Assembly (NCBI GenBank): GCA_026389415.1
Contig: JAPLHX010000066.1
Coordinates: 1-6,978 of the forward strand
DNA: 6,978 nucleotides
Direction of reading: 5' to 3'
Source of the DNA: Coprothermobacterota bacterium
GTDB lineage: Bacteria; Caldisericota; JANLFM01
Positions 5,398-6,978 of this stretch are shown piece after piece (the stretch's first letter is position 1; every line of letters starts with the position of its first letter). The notes below the pieces were generated by a model. The model was not told where the DNA came from, did not search any database, and worked only from the letters and a program-made list of their open reading frames with translations. The position numbers and the translations under genes were made by a program.

Positions 5398-5745
5398 GTA
5401 GATTTTTATCGGCTTCCGAACAGTAACAGCCCAGTTGAAGCGTTTTTAGACACTTTGACGGGCAAGCAAGCGCAAAAAGTTTTATGGGTATTGCAGTTAA
5501 TCGAGGAGCTGGAGACAATTCCTCGCCAATATTTCAAAAAACTGGTTGATAGCGAAGGTATTTGGGAAACCCGCATACAATTTGGAGGTGATATTTTCAG
5601 GTTGTTGGGGTTTTTCGATGGTGACGCTCTGCTAATTTTGACCAATGGTTTTGCTAAAAAAACGCAAAAGACACCCGCACCGGAAATCGCGCTCGCAATT
5701 CGTCGTAGGAATGAATATTTGGTAAGGAGAAAAAGCCATGAGTGA
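5395..5745 (+). CDS. Gp49-like RelE-superfamily toxin, start codon not identifiable
   Basis: The 116 residues from 5395 match phage-derived Gp49-like (DUF891) toxins throughout: EVDFYRLPNSNSPVEAFLDTL at the start, QLIEELETIPRQYFKKL, GIWETRIQFGGDIFRLLGFF, and GFAKKTQKTPAPEIALA near the end. Such toxins have the RelE fold and inhibit translation or cut mRNA. The frame is open back to 5209, but no in-frame ATG, GTG or TTG occurs before the TTG at 5455. That TTG would remove the first strand (20 residues). The missing start falls exactly at the end of the 178-bp repeat, so the repeat probably replaced the native first codon and leader. The gene may use a rare start such as ATT (5383), or may be silent. 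It overlaps the antitoxin by eight bases. Confidence 0.8.
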   Translation, partial: EVDFYRLPNSNSPVEAFLDTLTGKQAQKVLWVLQLIEELETIPRQYFKKLVDSEGIWETRIQFGGDIFRLLGFFDGDALLILTNGFAKKTQKTPAPEIALAIRRRNEYLVRRKSHE

Positions 5746-6091
5746 TGTAAAACAGTATATTCAAAAACGTGCCGAACGCGATGCAGAATTCGCAATAAAT
5801 TATGAAGTAGGTTACGCCGATTTCAAGATTGGTGTTATTTTGCGTCAAGCAAGGGAGGCGGCAGGCTTAACCCAAGATGAAGTGGCGCAAAAATTACAAA
5901 CCAAGAAATCAGCCATTTCACGCATTGAAAATCACGCTGATGATGTACGTCTTTCAACATTAAGGCGTTACGCTGATGCAGTTGGCGCTAATCTTCAAAT
6001 CAGGTTAGCCAGTTCGCATAGGCGTTTGCAAAGCAAAAAACGCCCAACACCACGTGCACCGGAAGTGCGGGGGCTGCGCTCCCCGCTTTAA
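5738..6091 (+). CDS. Xre/HigA-like antitoxin, partner of the Gp49-like toxin
   Basis: The product is 117 residues with a Cro/C1-type helix-turn-helix: IGVILRQAREAAGLTQDEVAQKLQTKKSAISRIENHADDVRLSTLRRYADAVGA (about residues 31-84). This is the antitoxin type that pairs with Gp49-like toxins; it neutralises the toxin and represses the operon. AAGGAG lies eight bases before the ATG at 5738. The start overlaps the toxin's end, so translation should be coupled. The family usually ends soon after the NLQIRLA segment. The last 25 or so residues (from SSHRR, rich in Arg, Lys and Pro) look like read-through into neighbouring DNA and include a G/C hairpin. The toxin and antitoxin are A/T-richer than the flanking modules, suggesting separate origin. 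Confidence 0.9.
   Translation: MSDVKQYIQKRAERDAEFAINYEVGYADFKIGVILRQAREAAGLTQDEVAQKLQTKKSAISRIENHADDVRLSTLRRYADAVGANLQIRLASSHRRLQSKKRPTPRAPEVRGLRSPL
6067..6089 (+). terminator. Possible terminator hairpin at the antitoxin stop
   Basis: GCGGGG (6067-6072) can pair with CCCCGC (6081-6086) around eight bases, followed by only TTT before the stop codon. The short T run makes factor-independent termination doubtful. It could instead be a stray repeat hairpin fused to the gene's 3' end. Confidence 0.33.
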
Positions 6092-6162
6092 GGGATTCTG
6101 CCTCAAACAGCGGGTTCGGCGTCTGGTAGTTTATCCCGCCAAATCCCCTGTCCGCTCATATT

Positions 6163-6188
6163 GTCACGAATAATTAGTGGCTGTCCCC
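6163..6188 (+). repeat. Right-end-only dispersed repeat
   Basis: The sequence GTCACGAATAATTAGTGG followed by CTGTCCCC matches the last 26 bases of the right end with one mismatch. No left end or 11-bp units are seen upstream (6092-6162 shows nothing recognisable). It abuts the truncated DUF4258 gene. Confidence 0.8.
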
Positions 6189-6190
6189 AA

Positions 6191-6388
6191 TTCTCTCGGG
6201 ATTGGTTAGAAAGGACGTTGTTCGCTGCGGAATGGGTCGAGATTGACGTAATAGATGGCCGCCTGGAACACCGCTTTGCCAGGATTGAGGAGTACGGAAA
6301 CCGGGTGCTCCATGTTATTATCAATATCTATTCGGTGCCACCGAGAGTCGTGACGGCCTACTTCGATCGAAGGAGATCAAACCGATGA
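6191..6388 (+). pseudogene. 5'-truncated DUF4258-like gene
   Basis: The frame encodes SRDWLERTLFAAEWVEID, then RLEHRFARIEEYGNRVLHVIINIY and PPRVVTAYFDRRR. This pattern resembles small DUF4258 proteins, which usually have about 20 further residues upstream carrying a His/Arg-rich start. That segment is absent: directly upstream is the repeat ending at 6188. The frame stays open through the repeat to a TTG at 6161, which would encode a repeat-derived leader (SRIISGCPQ). A chimeric product is therefore possible, but there is no good ribosome-binding site. Function of the family is unsettled; pairing with DUF2283, as here, is common to my knowledge. The stop overlaps the next start as ATGA. Confidence 0.65.
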
Positions 6389-6597
6389 AACTGAAAGTTG
6401 ACCATCAAGCGGACGCGCTTCATCTAAGCCTTAGCGAGGAAACAGCGAGGGAATCCGAGGAGGTCTCACCGGGAATTATCGTCGATTTCGACGAGAAAGG
6501 TCAGGCTGTGGGCATCGAGATCCTGCATCTTTCAAAACGCGCATCGAGTGCTGATTTTCAAAGATTGCTGTTTGAATCGATTCCCCTGTCTGGATAA
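6385..6597 (+). CDS. DUF2283 family protein
   Basis: The product is a 70-residue protein matching DUF2283: KLKVDHQADALHLSLSE (residues 2-18), then VSPGIIVDFDEKGQAVGIEILHLSKR (about 28-53). The family is made of small, mostly beta proteins without established biochemical activity. They are often found next to DUF4258 genes and are suspected to be antitoxin-like partners. AAGGAG lies nine bases before the ATG at 6385, and the start overlaps the upstream stop by four bases, so the two genes were translated together. The protein is complete. If the upstream partner is dead, this is an orphan. Confidence 0.88.
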   Translation: MKLKVDHQADALHLSLSEETARESEEVSPGIIVDFDEKGQAVGIEILHLSKRASSADFQRLLFESIPLSG

Positions 6598-6688
6598 CAA
6601 TCCGCAGGCCAACTACCCATAAAGGTTCGAAGAGAGAAAGTGTGGACAGCCCCGGCTCCAAGGACTCATGAAAGCAGGGAAACAGCTT

Positions 6689-6800
6689 GGGGTCAGGTCT
6701 TTACTTATAGCCAAGCTCCAGCCAAGTTGCAGCCAAGTTGCAGCCAAGTTGCAGCCAAGTTCCGTTCCCCGGTTTCTAAGAATAATTAGTGGCTGTCCCC
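6689..6800 (+). repeat. Full dispersed repeat, five 11-bp units
   Basis: The left end is at 6689-6708 (ending TTAT rather than TTTT). Five units run 6709-6763, three of them identical (AGCCAAGTTGC). The 37-bp right end is at 6764-6800. CAGCTT precedes it. The 91 bases between the DUF2283 gene and this copy show no recognisable feature. Confidence 0.9.
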
Positions 6801-6978
6801 AATTATTGCACCGGCCCGCACGACATGGCCATCAGCTGGATGCAGAAGAAACACTGAAACTCAAGGCCTGACCACAAGCTTTCAAAACCTGACCCCAGGC
6901 TTCGATCTACCCGACTCGTACCCAACGAGCATTCTCAATCCACTTTGCCCCACTGGGTGTCTAATTGATGGGCTCGAG
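6801..6978 (+). repeat. 178-bp direct repeat, copy 2, running to the window end
   Basis: It matches 5220-5397 at 177 of 178 positions. The last 141 bases (6838-6978) are identical to 5257-5397 and the match is cut off by the window edge, so its true length is unknown. In copy 1 this repeat leads straight into the Gp49-like toxin; whether the same happens here cannot be seen. Confidence 0.85.

Noticed and set aside
991..6800. Integron cassette array with attC sites
   Set aside because: The inter-module repeats lack the RYYYAAC and GTTRRRY ends and the folded attC structure, and no integrase is visible. The resemblance is only in layout.

Overview
This is a bacterial accessory region dense in toxin-antitoxin (TA) genes and dispersed repeats. 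Ribosome-binding sites are strong and several genes overlap by ATGA. Nothing here fixes the taxon. A proteobacterium-like host of moderate-to-high GC fits the gene families, but that is a guess. The right edge behaves like an assembly contig end, so a metagenome-derived contig is plausible.

Layout from left to right. Positions 1-99 hold the first 33 codons of a FAD/NAD(P)-dependent oxidoreductase on the minus strand. Positions 106-987 hold a REP-associated tyrosine transposase (RAYT, HUH/Y1 family) bounded by a perfect 22-bp inverted repeat, with a relic of an IS21-like end (three 23-bp units) next to its stop codon. Five small operons follow: abiEi-abiEii (minus, type IV TA, 1043-2655); higB-higA (minus, type II TA, 3026-3628); mntA-hepT (plus, type VII TA, 3978-4849); a Gp49-like RelE-type toxin with an Xre antitoxin (plus, 5395-6091, A/T-richer than its surroundings, toxin start codon not identifiable); and a DUF4258-like remnant with a DUF2283 gene (plus, 6191-6597).

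The modules are separated by one repeat family related to the sequence that brackets the RAYT. A full copy has a left end starting GGGGTCAGG, a variable number of 11-bp units (AGCCAAGTTSC or AGCCAAACTCC), and a constant 37-bp right end (47 bp in a variant) finishing GGCTGTCCCC. Five full copies lie at 2839, 3784, 4881, 5098 and 6689. Right-end-only copies lie at 991 and 6163, and the RAYT flanks are further right ends. All are in the same orientation except the leftmost RAYT flank. The repeats intrude on genes: they supply the last codons of abiEii and the RAYT, and they replace the 5' end of the DUF4258 gene.

A second repeat, nearly identical at 5220-5397 and 6801-6978, brackets the last two modules. 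Its second copy runs off the window. The final 141 bases match the internal copy exactly.

My overall reading is an island of TA cassettes partitioned by RAYT-type repeats. The individual TA families are known. The regular repeat-module-repeat arrangement and the internal 11-bp arrays are the parts worth following up.
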